Program-made: the position numbers and the translations under genes
Shown: positions 57,443 through 64,000 of the stretch, in pieces
Layout of the letters: every line of letters begins with the position of its first letter
Numbering within the stretch: the first letter of the stretch is position 1
The notes under the pieces: generated by a model
What the model was told of the DNA's origin: nothing
Seen by the model: only the letters and a program-made list of their open reading frames with translations
Databases searched by the model: none
Source: Mesorhizobium liriopis
GTDB taxonomy: Bacteria > Pseudomonadota > Alphaproteobacteria > Rhizobiales > Rhizobiaceae
Direction of reading: 5' to 3'
Length of the DNA stretch: 64,000 nt
NCBI RefSeq assembly: GCF_024053505.1
Contig: NZ_JAMXQS010000010.1
Location: forward strand, 62,001-126,000

Positions 57443-58042
57443 ATGGCATTTCGCAGCGTTCTTGCGAAGATTTTGGTGATGGCAGCGAGCTTGTTCGCCC
57501 TGCCCGCATCCGCCGCGGACTTCATGCCGACCGGCGGACGCACGACGCAGCCCGTAGGACACTGGGAGCTCTGTCAACTCTACCCCAACGAGTGCGCCGG
57601 CAAGAACGCCACGACCGAGCGGGCTCAACTCACCGAGAAGCTCTGGTCTTCCATCATCGAGGTCAATGACTTCATCAATGCGGCCGTGAAACCGATGACG
57701 GACATGGAAATGTGGGGCCGCGAAGAAGTCTGGTCGTTCCCCGATAGCGGCTTCGGCGACTGCGAGGATTATGTGCTCGCCAAGCGTCGTGAACTCCAGA
57801 AGATCGGCATCTCGGCTTCCGATCTGCTGATCACAGTGGTGCGTCAGCCGAGCGGCGAAGGGCATGCAGTCCTGACGGTTCGCACGGATCGCGGTGACTT
57901 CGTGCTCGACAACCTCGAGCCGCAAGTCATGCAGTGGTACGAAACGAAGTACACTTTCCTTAAGCGCCAATCGGAGCGTGCACCCGGCATGTGGGTGTCC
58001 ATTGAAGATGGCCGCGCGGTGGCCGTCGGCTCGGTTCGCTGA
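57443..58042 (+). CDS. Periplasmic transglutaminase-like cysteine protease (BTLCP, LapG type)
   Basis: A 199-residue exported protein of the bacterial transglutaminase-like cysteine proteinase family. The signal peptide is cleaved near PASAAD (residue 25). The catalytic triad is C107 in FGDCEDY, H141 in EGHAVLT and D156 in VLDNL. In Pseudomonas, LapG cuts a surface adhesin and is held off by the c-di-GMP sensor LapD; no LapD or adhesin is in this window, but a c-di-GMP receptor (PilZ) lies upstream. Function as an adhesin-processing protease is inference. Start at ATG 57443 with GAGGGG upstream. Confidence 0.9.
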   Translation: MAFRSVLAKILVMAASLFALPASAADFMPTGGRTTQPVGHWELCQLYPNECAGKNATTERAQLTEKLWSSIIEVNDFINAAVKPMTDMEMWGREEVWSFPDSGFGDCEDYVLAKRRELQKIGISASDLLITVVRQPSGEGHAVLTVRTDRGDFVLDNLEPQVMQWYETKYTFLKRQSERAPGMWVSIEDGRAVAVGSVR

Positions 58043-58069
58043 ACCTCTTTCTTCCCTTTCCTTGCCCGC

Positions 58070-58630
58070 TCAGGCCGGCTCGTTCCCCGAGCCGGCCAAT
58101 TTTTTATCGAGCGGCATAAGCCCGAGGCGAAAGCGCTTGGCGTTCTCGGCATAATGCATCGCGGATGCCTTGAGTGAAGCGACGGCAAGGTCATCCAGTT
58201 CCCGCACGACCCGGGCGGGCGAACCCACGATCAGCGAACGCTCAGGAAAGCTCTTATTTTCGGTCACCAGCGCACCGGCGCCCACCAGCGAGTTCGCGCC
58301 GATCGTGGCGCCGTTCAACACAATGGCGCCCATGCCGATCAATGTGCTCTCGCCTACCGTGCAGCCATGCAGGATGGCGCGGTGGCCGATCGTGCAATGC
58401 GCACTAATCCGCAGGGGATAGCCCATATCGGTGTGGAGCACGCAGTGTTCCTGAATGTTGGTCTCATCGCCGATCTCGATCCATTCGTTGTCACCACGAA
58501 GCGCTGCGCCGAACCAAACCGAGGCATCGCGGCCGAGCCGAACCTTGCCCACCACGTCGGCGCTCGGCGCGATCCATGTCCGTTCGGGATCGAAGACGGG
58601 GCGTGTGCCATCGAATGAGTAGATTGCCAC
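58070..58630 (-). CDS. Gamma-class carbonic anhydrase-like protein
   Basis: A 186-residue left-handed beta-helix protein. Hexapeptide repeats run throughout; zinc-binding histidines appear in EHCVLHTD and [10 protein letters not shown], and the [17 protein letters not shown] block is the family signature. It may hydrate CO2 or be a maturation factor like the plant complex I gamma-CA-like proteins. GTG 58630 is the start because GGGAGG lies nine bases upstream; the longer frame to 58693 lacks support. Confidence 0.9.
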   Translation of the reverse strand: MAIYSFDGTRPVFDPERTWIAPSADVVGKVRLGRDASVWFGAALRGDNEWIEIGDETNIQEHCVLHTDMGYPLRISAHCTIGHRAILHGCTVGESTLIGMGAIVLNGATIGANSLVGAGALVTENKSFPERSLIVGSPARVVRELDDLAVASLKASAMHYAENAKRFRLGLMPLDKKLAGSGNEPA

Positions 58631-58658
58631 GGTTTCTTGCCTCCCACACATTAAGCAC

Positions 58659-59438
58659 TTGTTCACCATAAGGAGAGAGCTTGGGGCAAGCATCTTCGAA
58701 CCGAGACCTGTTTTGAGCCAGATCGCCGACGACCTGCCCTACCGGGTGATCGAAACCTCATATGCGCGCAAGGCGCTTGCGGCACTGGCCCTGCTGGCAG
58801 TTGGCACGGCGGCGATCAGCTTTGGCGGTGAGCAACTCGGCCACACGCTGGCCCTCGCCGGTCGCAGCGAGGAAACGCGCATCCATCGAATCATGATCGG
58901 CGACGAGGTGGTGGCAGCACCTGCCAACATGATTAGGCAGCAGCGTGCACGTCGCGATGGCATGGCAACGCGCCTCGATCTCTACATGCGCTGGCCGGAG
59001 ATGGACGGATACTCGGAAATCTCACATCGGGCTTTTGACAACGTCGATCCCGATCGCAGCCTGATCTTCATGAGCCTTGAGTCCCGAACCATGTCACGCG
59101 ACATGAGCGGCCGCTTGGAGCCGGTTTATCGCATGCTCGTGGAGCCGCACGGCAGTGAGGGTCCGAGCAACACGATGCTTTATCGCTTCGAAAAGAACAG
59201 CGGCTACGGTGATGAGGAACTCGTTGTCGGGCAGCGGACAAGCATGGAGCCCTTCGTCGCACGCTGCCTTATCGAAGCGGGCGGCACCGAGACACTCACG
59301 CCTTGCGAACGGGACGTCTCCATCGGAGCCGGCTTGAGCCTGTCCTATCGCTTCTCACGAAGCCTTCTGACCGACTGGGAGAAAATGGATGCCGCCGTGA
59401 TCAGCGCGGCATCCGCAATGGTCCGAAAACTCAGCTGA
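58659..59438 (+). CDS. Membrane-anchored periplasmic protein of unknown function
   Basis: About 240-259 residues with one hydrophobic helix near the N-terminus ([17 protein letters not shown]), then a soluble periplasmic domain with two cysteines in its last third (ARCLIEAGG and PCERD), which may bridge. No domain recognised; I believe it is conserved in rhizobia. No ATG fits: TTG 58659 and TTG 58713 are candidates, and an AGGAGA site at 58671-58676 fits neither. It diverges from the carbonic anhydrase gene. Confidence 0.7.
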   Translation: MFTIRRELGASIFEPRPVLSQIADDLPYRVIETSYARKALAALALLAVGTAAISFGGEQLGHTLALAGRSEETRIHRIMIGDEVVAAPANMIRQQRARRDGMATRLDLYMRWPEMDGYSEISHRAFDNVDPDRSLIFMSLESRTMSRDMSGRLEPVYRMLVEPHGSEGPSNTMLYRFEKNSGYGDEELVVGQRTSMEPFVARCLIEAGGTETLTPCERDVSIGAGLSLSYRFSRSLLTDWEKMDAAVISAASAMVRKLS

Positions 59439-59440
59439 AC

Positions 59441-59677
59441 TCAGTTCAGGTCGATATCGAGGATCGCCATCGAGAAGTTGTAGTCGCCGTCCTCTTCGTC
59501 CTTGAAGACGATGCCGAGGAATTCATCGCCGAGATAGACTTCAGCCGAGTCCTCCTTGCGCGGACGAGCCTTCACTTGCAGGCGCGGGTTCTGGAAGGCG
59601 CGCTTGAAGTAGGCGTCCAGCTTTTTGATCTCATCAGGCTTCAAACCAAGTCTCCGATCGGTATGTGGCGCGGGCAT
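59441..59677 (-). CDS. DUF3126 small protein
   Basis: A 78-residue soluble protein of unknown role, conserved in alphaproteobacteria. The DUF3126 core is LKPDEIKKLDAYFKRAF followed by SAEVYLGDEFLG, ending in the conserved MAILDIDL. Upstream on the same strand is cysE, after 86 bases. It converges with the gene at 58659-59438, two bases apart. Confidence 0.9.
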   Translation of the reverse strand: MPAPHTDRRLGLKPDEIKKLDAYFKRAFQNPRLQVKARPRKEDSAEVYLGDEFLGIVFKDEEDGDYNFSMAILDIDLN

Positions 59678-59763
59678 CTGCCATGCGGCGGAGGCCCGTG
59701 TAAAGGCCGGGAAGGAGCTCGGCGAAAATGCTGGAAGCCCCCATGGCGCTTCCAGATAGGCCG

Positions 59764-60609
59764 TCAGATGTCGAAGGAAAGAACGTGTTCCATGGTCTGT
59801 GAAGGCAGCGCCTGGTTCATGTCCCGCGCCGGCTGGTCGCAGCCAGTCTCACCCACAACGCGCGCCGGCACCCCGGCAACGGTCTTGTTGTTCGGTACCG
59901 GTGAAAGCACGACAGAACCTGCCGCGACCTTGGAGCAATGGCCGATCTCGATATTGCCGAGGATCTTAGCCCCTGCGCCGATCAGAACGCCGTGACGAAT
60001 CTTCGGGTGGCGGTCGCCACTTGCCTTGCCCGTTCCACCCAGCGTCACGTCGTGGAGGATCGAGACATTGTCTTCGATCAGGGCCGTCTGACCAACGACG
60101 AGACCCGTCGCATGATCGAGAAATATGCCCTTTCCGATCCGCGACGCGGGATGGATATCGGTCTGGAAGATCGAGGACGAGCGGCTTTGCAGATAGAGCG
60201 CGAAATCTTTGCGGCCCTTGTTCCAAAGCCAATGCGCCAACCGATGCGTCTGGATGGCATGGAAGCCTTTGAAATAAAGGATCGGCATCAGGAAACGGTC
60301 GCAGGCCGGGTCACGATCGTAATAGGCCTGGATATCCACGCGCACCGTCTGTGCCCATTCGGGATGGTCACGCAGCATGGCGGTGAAGGTCTGGCGGATC
60401 AGATCGGCGCCGAGATCCTGATGCGCCAATCGCTCAGCCAAACGGTGAATAACAGCGTCTTCCAGAGACTCATGGTTGAGGACCGTCGCGTACAGAAACG
60501 CGGCCAGGATCGGATCGTGGATCACGGCAGCCGACGCCTCGGCTCGCACCGAATCCCAGATCGGATCGACCTCATGCAATTTTATGCGGGGGGAGCTGAC
60601 GCTGCTCAT
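59764..60609 (-). CDS. cysE: Serine O-acetyltransferase
   Basis: A 281-residue hexapeptide-repeat acyltransferase that makes O-acetylserine, the sulfur acceptor in cysteine synthesis. The N-terminal helical part is followed by left-handed beta-helix repeats with the active-site motif FLDHATGLVVG and GGTGKASGDRHP. The protein ends in SFDI: a C-terminal isoleucine is what inserts into CysK in the cysteine synthase complex, so this function looks kept. Precedes DUF3126 in transcription. Confidence 0.95.
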   Translation of the reverse strand: MSSVSSPRIKLHEVDPIWDSVRAEASAAVIHDPILAAFLYATVLNHESLEDAVIHRLAERLAHQDLGADLIRQTFTAMLRDHPEWAQTVRVDIQAYYDRDPACDRFLMPILYFKGFHAIQTHRLAHWLWNKGRKDFALYLQSRSSSIFQTDIHPASRIGKGIFLDHATGLVVGQTALIEDNVSILHDVTLGGTGKASGDRHPKIRHGVLIGAGAKILGNIEIGHCSKVAAGSVVLSPVPNNKTVAGVPARVVGETGCDQPARDMNQALPSQTMEHVLSFDI

Positions 60610-60745
60610 CGAAAATTCTCGCTCAAACCCGTTCTTCGAGCCGGTTTCCTACCAGATACGGTTCAACAGGTGAATGTCGTTTGCTCGAACGATGATTCAA
60701 TTGGAATGAATGCATCGCCTTTCAAGCGGATCACAGGTTATAAGA

Positions 60746-61534
60746 TCAGGTTGCTAAAGGATGATCGCCGAGAAATTCTAACACCCTGGCTTTGAAAGTG
60801 CGATCGCCCACCGCGAGCATATGGTCGCGCTTCTGGATCGCAAAGCTTTCAGCATTCGGCATAAGTGCCGCGAGCTCATCAGGATCACCTGCTATGTCAT
60901 CGCGGGTTCCGACGCCGATCAGCGTCGGCTGGGTGATGCGTCGCGCATCATCAGCAGGCAAGAGAGTGCGCGATCCGGCGATACACGCTGCGAGCGCACC
61001 CTTATCGCTTCTGGTCTGATCGGCGAAATTGCGGAACATGCGAGGGCGGCCTTCGGGAACGGTCGCAGCATCAGTGGCAAGCAGCGCATCGGCGATCGGG
61101 TCCCAGTCTCCCACCCCTTCCACAAGGCCGATGCCGAGCCCCCCGAGCACTAAACTCGCCACGCGCTCAGGCGCGGCGAGCGCCATGAAGGCGGAAACGC
61201 GGGCTCCCATGGAGTAGCCCATGACATGCGCGCGGGCGATCCCGAGATGGTCGAGCAACGCCACGGCGTCGGCGGCCATACGCTCCGGCTCATAATCCGC
61301 TGCTATGGTACTCTTCGATGACGAGCCGTGGCCACGATTGTCGAGGGCTATGACCCGGTATCCGGCTTGAGTAAGCGTTGTCGTCCAACTCGGCGCAACC
61401 CAATTCACGAAGTGAGTCGAGGCGAACCCGTGGATGAGCAGAACGGCCTCGCCGCCGTGCTCCTGATTGAGGTCGATGAAAGCGAGATCGAACCCCTCAT
61501 TCTCGAAAAAGGCAAGGCCCGCCTCACCGGCCAT
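60746..61534 (-). CDS. Alpha/beta hydrolase
   Basis: A 262-residue hydrolase. The oxyanion motif is IHGFAST (H35-G36), the nucleophile elbow GYSMGA has S108, and the histidine lies in KRDHMLAVGD near residue 243. The substrate is not predictable. It overlaps the end of the upstream DUF192 gene by 11 bases, so the two are cotranscribed. Confidence 0.9.
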   Translation of the reverse strand: MAGEAGLAFFENEGFDLAFIDLNQEHGGEAVLLIHGFASTHFVNWVAPSWTTTLTQAGYRVIALDNRGHGSSSKSTIAADYEPERMAADAVALLDHLGIARAHVMGYSMGARVSAFMALAAPERVASLVLGGLGIGLVEGVGDWDPIADALLATDAATVPEGRPRMFRNFADQTRSDKGALAACIAGSRTLLPADDARRITQPTLIGVGTRDDIAGDPDELAALMPNAESFAIQKRDHMLAVGDRTFKARVLEFLGDHPLAT

Positions 61535-62018
61535 CGGCTGCGGCCTTCGCGATGGCAGGGTGCTCCAGGCGAGCGCCGTCCTTGATGCCGAGCTTCGCCG
61601 CCATGCCCCGCTTCAACTCGAGCACGAAGCGAACGGGCATCCCGGGCGCGATCGTCGCGTCCGAGTAGGGTTCGCCCTTCATGACACGCTTCACGCGGCC
61701 GTCGCGCCCGATAAAGACTAGGTCGAGCGGCATCGGCGTGTTGTGCATCCAGAAACCAACGGGTGCGGAAGCATCCATCACGAAAAGCATGCCATGCTGG
61801 TCGGCCATTTCCTTGCGGAACATCAGTCCAGCGGCGCGCTCACGATCGTCATCGGCGATCTCGATGGTGATCTCACGCCGGCCTTCGCTTGTCTCAGCCA
61901 CGAGTGGCGCCGGATCCGTCGGCAGGACAAGCGCTGCGTCGCGAGCAAGCGCCGCATGGACCGAAAGACTGAGGAAGGCGACAAGAAAAAACGCCTTCGA
62001 TTGCTTATTGAGGTTCAT
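61524..62018 (-). CDS. DUF192 exported protein
   Basis: A 164-residue secreted protein with a signal peptide cleaved near VHAALA and the DUF192 fold, recognisable by RAAGLMFRKEMADQHGMLF and FWMHNTPMPLDLVFI. Function is not established. It is followed by the hydrolase in an 11-base overlap and preceded by the cold-shock gene, 47 bases away. Confidence 0.93.
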   Translation of the reverse strand: MNLNKQSKAFFLVAFLSLSVHAALARDAALVLPTDPAPLVAETSEGRREITIEIADDDRERAAGLMFRKEMADQHGMLFVMDASAPVGFWMHNTPMPLDLVFIGRDGRVKRVMKGEPYSDATIAPGMPVRFVLELKRGMAAKLGIKDGARLEHPAIAKAAADGR

Positions 62019-62065
62019 GGACCGCTATCCCTGCCTATCGCCGTTGAAACGGCTCTTTCGCAAAC

Positions 62066-62638
62066 TTAGTGCGAGACGGGCAGCGTGCCGAGGTCGGGAT
62101 GAATTTCTGCTGCGGTAAGTCCTTTTGTACCGCGTCCGAAGCGGATCAACACAACCTGACCGGGCCGTAGCTCCGCGATGCCGAAGCGACGAAGGGTTTC
62201 CATATGGATGAAAATGTCTTCGGTGCCCTCGCCGCGCGTCAGGAACCCGAACCCCTTGGTGCGGTTGAACCATTTCACCAAGGCTCGCTCCAGCCCGCTT
62301 TCGGGCGCAACAGCAGAATGCGCGCGGGTCGGCACTTCGGAAGGATGAATGGCAGAGCTCGTATCCATCGAGACGACACGGAAGGCCTGGCGTCCCCGCT
62401 CGCCCTGCTTCACCAGACACACCACGCGCGAGCCTTCCGGCGCGGTCTGGAACCCATCGCGGCGCAAGCATGTGACGTGCAGGAGCACATCGCCGCCCTC
62501 ATCGGTATCCGGCAGAATAAAGCCATAGCCCTTGGCCACGTCGAACCACTTGATGGTTCCCGCGACTTCGGTCACCCCCGGTTCACCCAGCTCCACAAGT
62601 TCATCCTCGGGGCGAGTGTAGGAGCCCTTATCCTCCAT
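62066..62638 (-). CDS. Tandem cold-shock-domain protein
   Basis: A 190-residue protein with two cold-shock domains, each with RNP motifs: [15 protein letters not shown] and DVLLHV in the first (about residues 26-95), and [15 protein letters not shown] and DIFIH in the second (about 122-190). Such double-CSD proteins bind RNA or single-stranded DNA and are typical of rhizobia. ATG 62638 (MEDKGSYTR) is favoured over the frame extension to 62665. A 225-base gap to the divergent gloA gene could contain a long leader. Confidence 0.92.
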   Translation of the reverse strand: MEDKGSYTRPEDELVELGEPGVTEVAGTIKWFDVAKGYGFILPDTDEGGDVLLHVTCLRRDGFQTAPEGSRVVCLVKQGERGRQAFRVVSMDTSSAIHPSEVPTRAHSAVAPESGLERALVKWFNRTKGFGFLTRGEGTEDIFIHMETLRRFGIAELRPGQVVLIRFGRGTKGLTAAEIHPDLGTLPVSH

Positions 62639-62863
62639 CCGACACGAACCCTTCTCTACCGACAACGCACGCTGATTCTTCTTTCACATTGCCTTGGTGG
62701 TTCGCCTCGGCGCAAGGCCTGCTTTCGGCATTTTTCCCAGCTGTGTCTTCCCTGCCGGTTATCCCAATCGCCAAGCCGAGGTTGCCCTGGAAAAACACTG
62801 CCGCATATGGTGCATCGAAGCTGGAAGCAGACATCCGCATTCCAGACATTTCCAGGGAACGCC

Positions 62864-63304
62864 ATGCGCTATCTACACACCATGGTCCGGATCACGGACA
62901 TCGACCAGTCGCTCGACTTCTACTGCACGAAGCTCGGCTTGAAGGAAGTTCGTCGGTTCGAGAACCGCGAAGGCAAGTACACGCTGATCTTCCTCGCCGC
63001 GCCCGACGACGAGCACTCGGGCGTGACGGAGAAGGCGCCACTGGTGGAGCTGACATACAACTGGGATGCCGAAGAGTACAAAGGTGGACGCAATTTCGGG
63101 CACCTCGCCTACGAGGTGGACGACATCTACGCGACATGCCAGCGCCTTCAGGATGCCGGCGTCACCATCAACCGGCCGCCGCGCGACGGCAACATGGCCT
63201 TCATCAAGTCGCCGGACGGTATTTCGATCGAACTGCTTCAGAAGGGTGAAGCGCTGGAAAAAGCGGAGCCTTGGGCTTCGATGCAGAACACCGGAAGCTG
63301 GTGA
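62864..63304 (+). CDS. gloA: Lactoylglutathione lyase (glyoxalase I)
   Basis: A 146-residue VOC-fold metalloenzyme that converts the methylglyoxal-glutathione adduct to lactoylglutathione. Metal ligands are present: H5 in LHTMVRI, E in VELTYNW, H in NFGHLAYEV, and E in ISIELLQ. ATG 62864 matches the family start; the upstream open frame to 62204 is a shadow of the cold-shock gene. Confidence 0.94.
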   Translation: MRYLHTMVRITDIDQSLDFYCTKLGLKEVRRFENREGKYTLIFLAAPDDEHSGVTEKAPLVELTYNWDAEEYKGGRNFGHLAYEVDDIYATCQRLQDAGVTINRPPRDGNMAFIKSPDGISIELLQKGEALEKAEPWASMQNTGSW

Positions 63305-63340
63305 GTCCAGGCAGCCGACAGGCTTTCGCAGCAGAGGAGA

Positions 63341-63520
63341 TCACGCCGCCCGCGTGATCTCATGATACTCATCGAGATCGACATAGAAGAGGTTGAGAAG
63401 CTCTGAAAGCATCTCGGCCTCGTCCATTCCCTGCTCTTGGAACGTCTGCACCGCGCGCAGGATATCCATCTTTTCCGTCAGCCGACGCTTCTGATGGTCA
63501 TCCATGGGGCGGTAGCGCAC
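63341..63520 (-). CDS. 59-residue acidic/helical small protein, unknown
   Basis: A short gene: GTG start at 63518-63520, stop TGA at 63343-63341. The protein begins (M)RYRPMDDHQKRRLTEK and is rich in Glu, Leu and Met, predicting two helices, the second around MDEAEMLSELLNLFYVD. A GAGGA ribosome-binding site lies nine bases upstream of the GTG; an ATG at 63505 is an alternative. No family recognised. It lies 94 bases downstream of cckA on the same strand and may be its cotranscribed neighbour. Confidence 0.65.
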   Translation of the reverse strand: MRYRPMDDHQKRRLTEKMDILRAVQTFQEQGMDEAEMLSELLNLFYVDLDEYHEITRAA

Positions 63521-63614
63521 GCTGAAACATCCTCGACCGTGGGAAGGCGCTATCGCCTGCCGCTCTGATGGAGAATGTGGCGCGATGCTTGCGCGTGGCT
63601 GATCGTTCAGCGCC

Positions 63615-64000
63615 TTACGATTTTTCTTCCAGCATATCCTTCACCGCCGTCGCCAACTGCTTCAGCGAGAAAGGCTTGGGCAGAAAACCGAACTGCGCAT
63701 CGGCCGGCAGGTGTTTGGCGAATGCATCTTCCGCATAGCCGGATACGAAGATGAATTTGATGTCCGGTTGGATCTGGCGCAACTCGCCGAGCAGTGTCGG
63801 ACCATCCATCTCCGGCATCACCACATCGGACACGACGATATCGACCTTGCCACCGACCGACTCGAACACTTCCAGCGCTTCCACGCCGGACGACGCTTCG
63901 AGCACGCGATACCCCTTGGAGGAAAGAGCGCGCATGCCGCCCATTCGGACAGCGTCCTCGTCTTCCACGAGAAGCACGGTGGCCGAGCCGGAAAGATCGC
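63615..64000 (-). CDS. cckA: CckA-type hybrid histidine kinase, C-terminal receiver domain (5' end off the window)
   Basis: The visible 128 residues form a receiver domain: acidic pocket LLVEDED, phosphorylated aspartate in VVSDVVMPEMDGPTLL, conserved FVSGYAEDA, and lysine in FLPKPFSLKQL. The frame stays open upstream to base 64000, so this is the C-terminus of a larger protein. The VSGYAEDAF and FLPKPFSLKQL wording is that of CckA, the essential hybrid kinase of the CtrA phosphorelay in alphaproteobacteria. The kinase part is outside the window, so a stand-alone receiver (CpdR-like) cannot be excluded by this piece alone, but the unbroken frame argues against it. Confidence 0.85.
   Translation of the reverse strand, partial: DLSGSATVLLVEDEDAVRMGGMRALSSKGYRVLEASSGVEALEVFESVGGKVDIVVSDVVMPEMDGPTLLGELRQIQPDIKFIFVSGYAEDAFAKHLPADAQFGFLPKPFSLKQLATAVKDMLEEKS

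Noticed and set aside
1-64000. Search by eye for CRISPR arrays, insertion sequences, integrases, phage genes and defence islands
   Set aside because: No regularly spaced repeats, transposase or recombinase motifs, or toxin-like genes found; tRNA genes have no attached integrase or direct repeat.

Overview
The window looks like ordinary, chromosomal core genome of a GC-rich alphaproteobacterium of the order Hyphomicrobiales (Rhizobiales). The evidence is gene content and order: an ExoR-type Sel1-repeat protein, a PopZ polar organiser, the CckA receiver domain at the right edge, the order nagZ-scpA-scpB-tatABC-serS-surE-pcm, an RNase E whose S1 domain is split by a long acidic insertion, an NDUFA12-type complex I subunit, a tandem cold-shock protein, and DUF2155/DUF3126 proteins. 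The genus cannot be fixed from the sequence alone. I see no phage, insertion sequence, integrase, CRISPR array, toxin-antitoxin pair or defence cluster.

Layout. 1-1509: secD (cut by the left edge) and yajC on the minus strand; 1665-2549: a lone plus-strand AAA-type ATPase. 2550-10981: a long minus-strand run read right to left: nagZ, scpA, scpB, tatA, tatB, tatC, serS, surE, pcm, and a degenerate LysM/LytM lipoprotein. 11064-17715: a giant acidic SPOR protein, argS and a dGTPase. 17844-19264: plus-strand erpA, xthA and a DUF3072 gene. 19302-28102: minus-strand exoR, a FadL-type porin, valS, popZ, tolC and a second PCMT-family protein, followed by tRNA-Cys. 28766-36904: tRNA-Asn, an MscS channel, a Dabb protein, a cyclopropane fatty acid synthase, a large AsmA-like protein, a Bcp peroxiredoxin, a 25-residue membrane peptide, and an M23 peptidase. 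36924-42024: minus-strand prfB (programmed frameshift), mrcA and an amidase. 42656-50852: plus-strand rne, an M48 protease, a DsbA-like protein, aroQ, accB, accC and aat. 50856-55302: minus-strand DUF2155, NDUFA12, GNAT, gatB, CBS and rhomboid genes. 55343-57442: a probable small RNA, a PAS protein, a PilZ protein and a 451-base gap. 57443-64000: a LapG-type cysteine protease, a gamma carbonic anhydrase, DUF genes, cysE, a hydrolase, a cold-shock protein, gloA, a 59-residue small gene and the C-terminal end of cckA.

Functionally the window is dominated by envelope growth and division (mrcA, the amidase, two LytM proteins of which one has lost its zinc ligands, SPOR, NagZ, PopZ), protein export and quality control (SecD/YajC, TatABC, M48, DsbA-like, rhomboid), translation (serS, argS, valS, prfB, gatB, two tRNAs, RNase E), and signalling (ExoR, CckA, PAS, PilZ).

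The most rewarding details are small: a +1 programmed frameshift in prfB (37986), a probable minus-strand small RNA with three CUCC motifs and a strong terminator (55343-55453), a 25-residue hydrophobic peptide gene placed between bcp and a UUCG-loop terminator (35488-35565), a 59-residue unannotated-size gene beside cckA (63341-63520), the degenerate LytM factor, and the PAS/PilZ/LapG-type neighbourhood. I did not find a large undescribed system.
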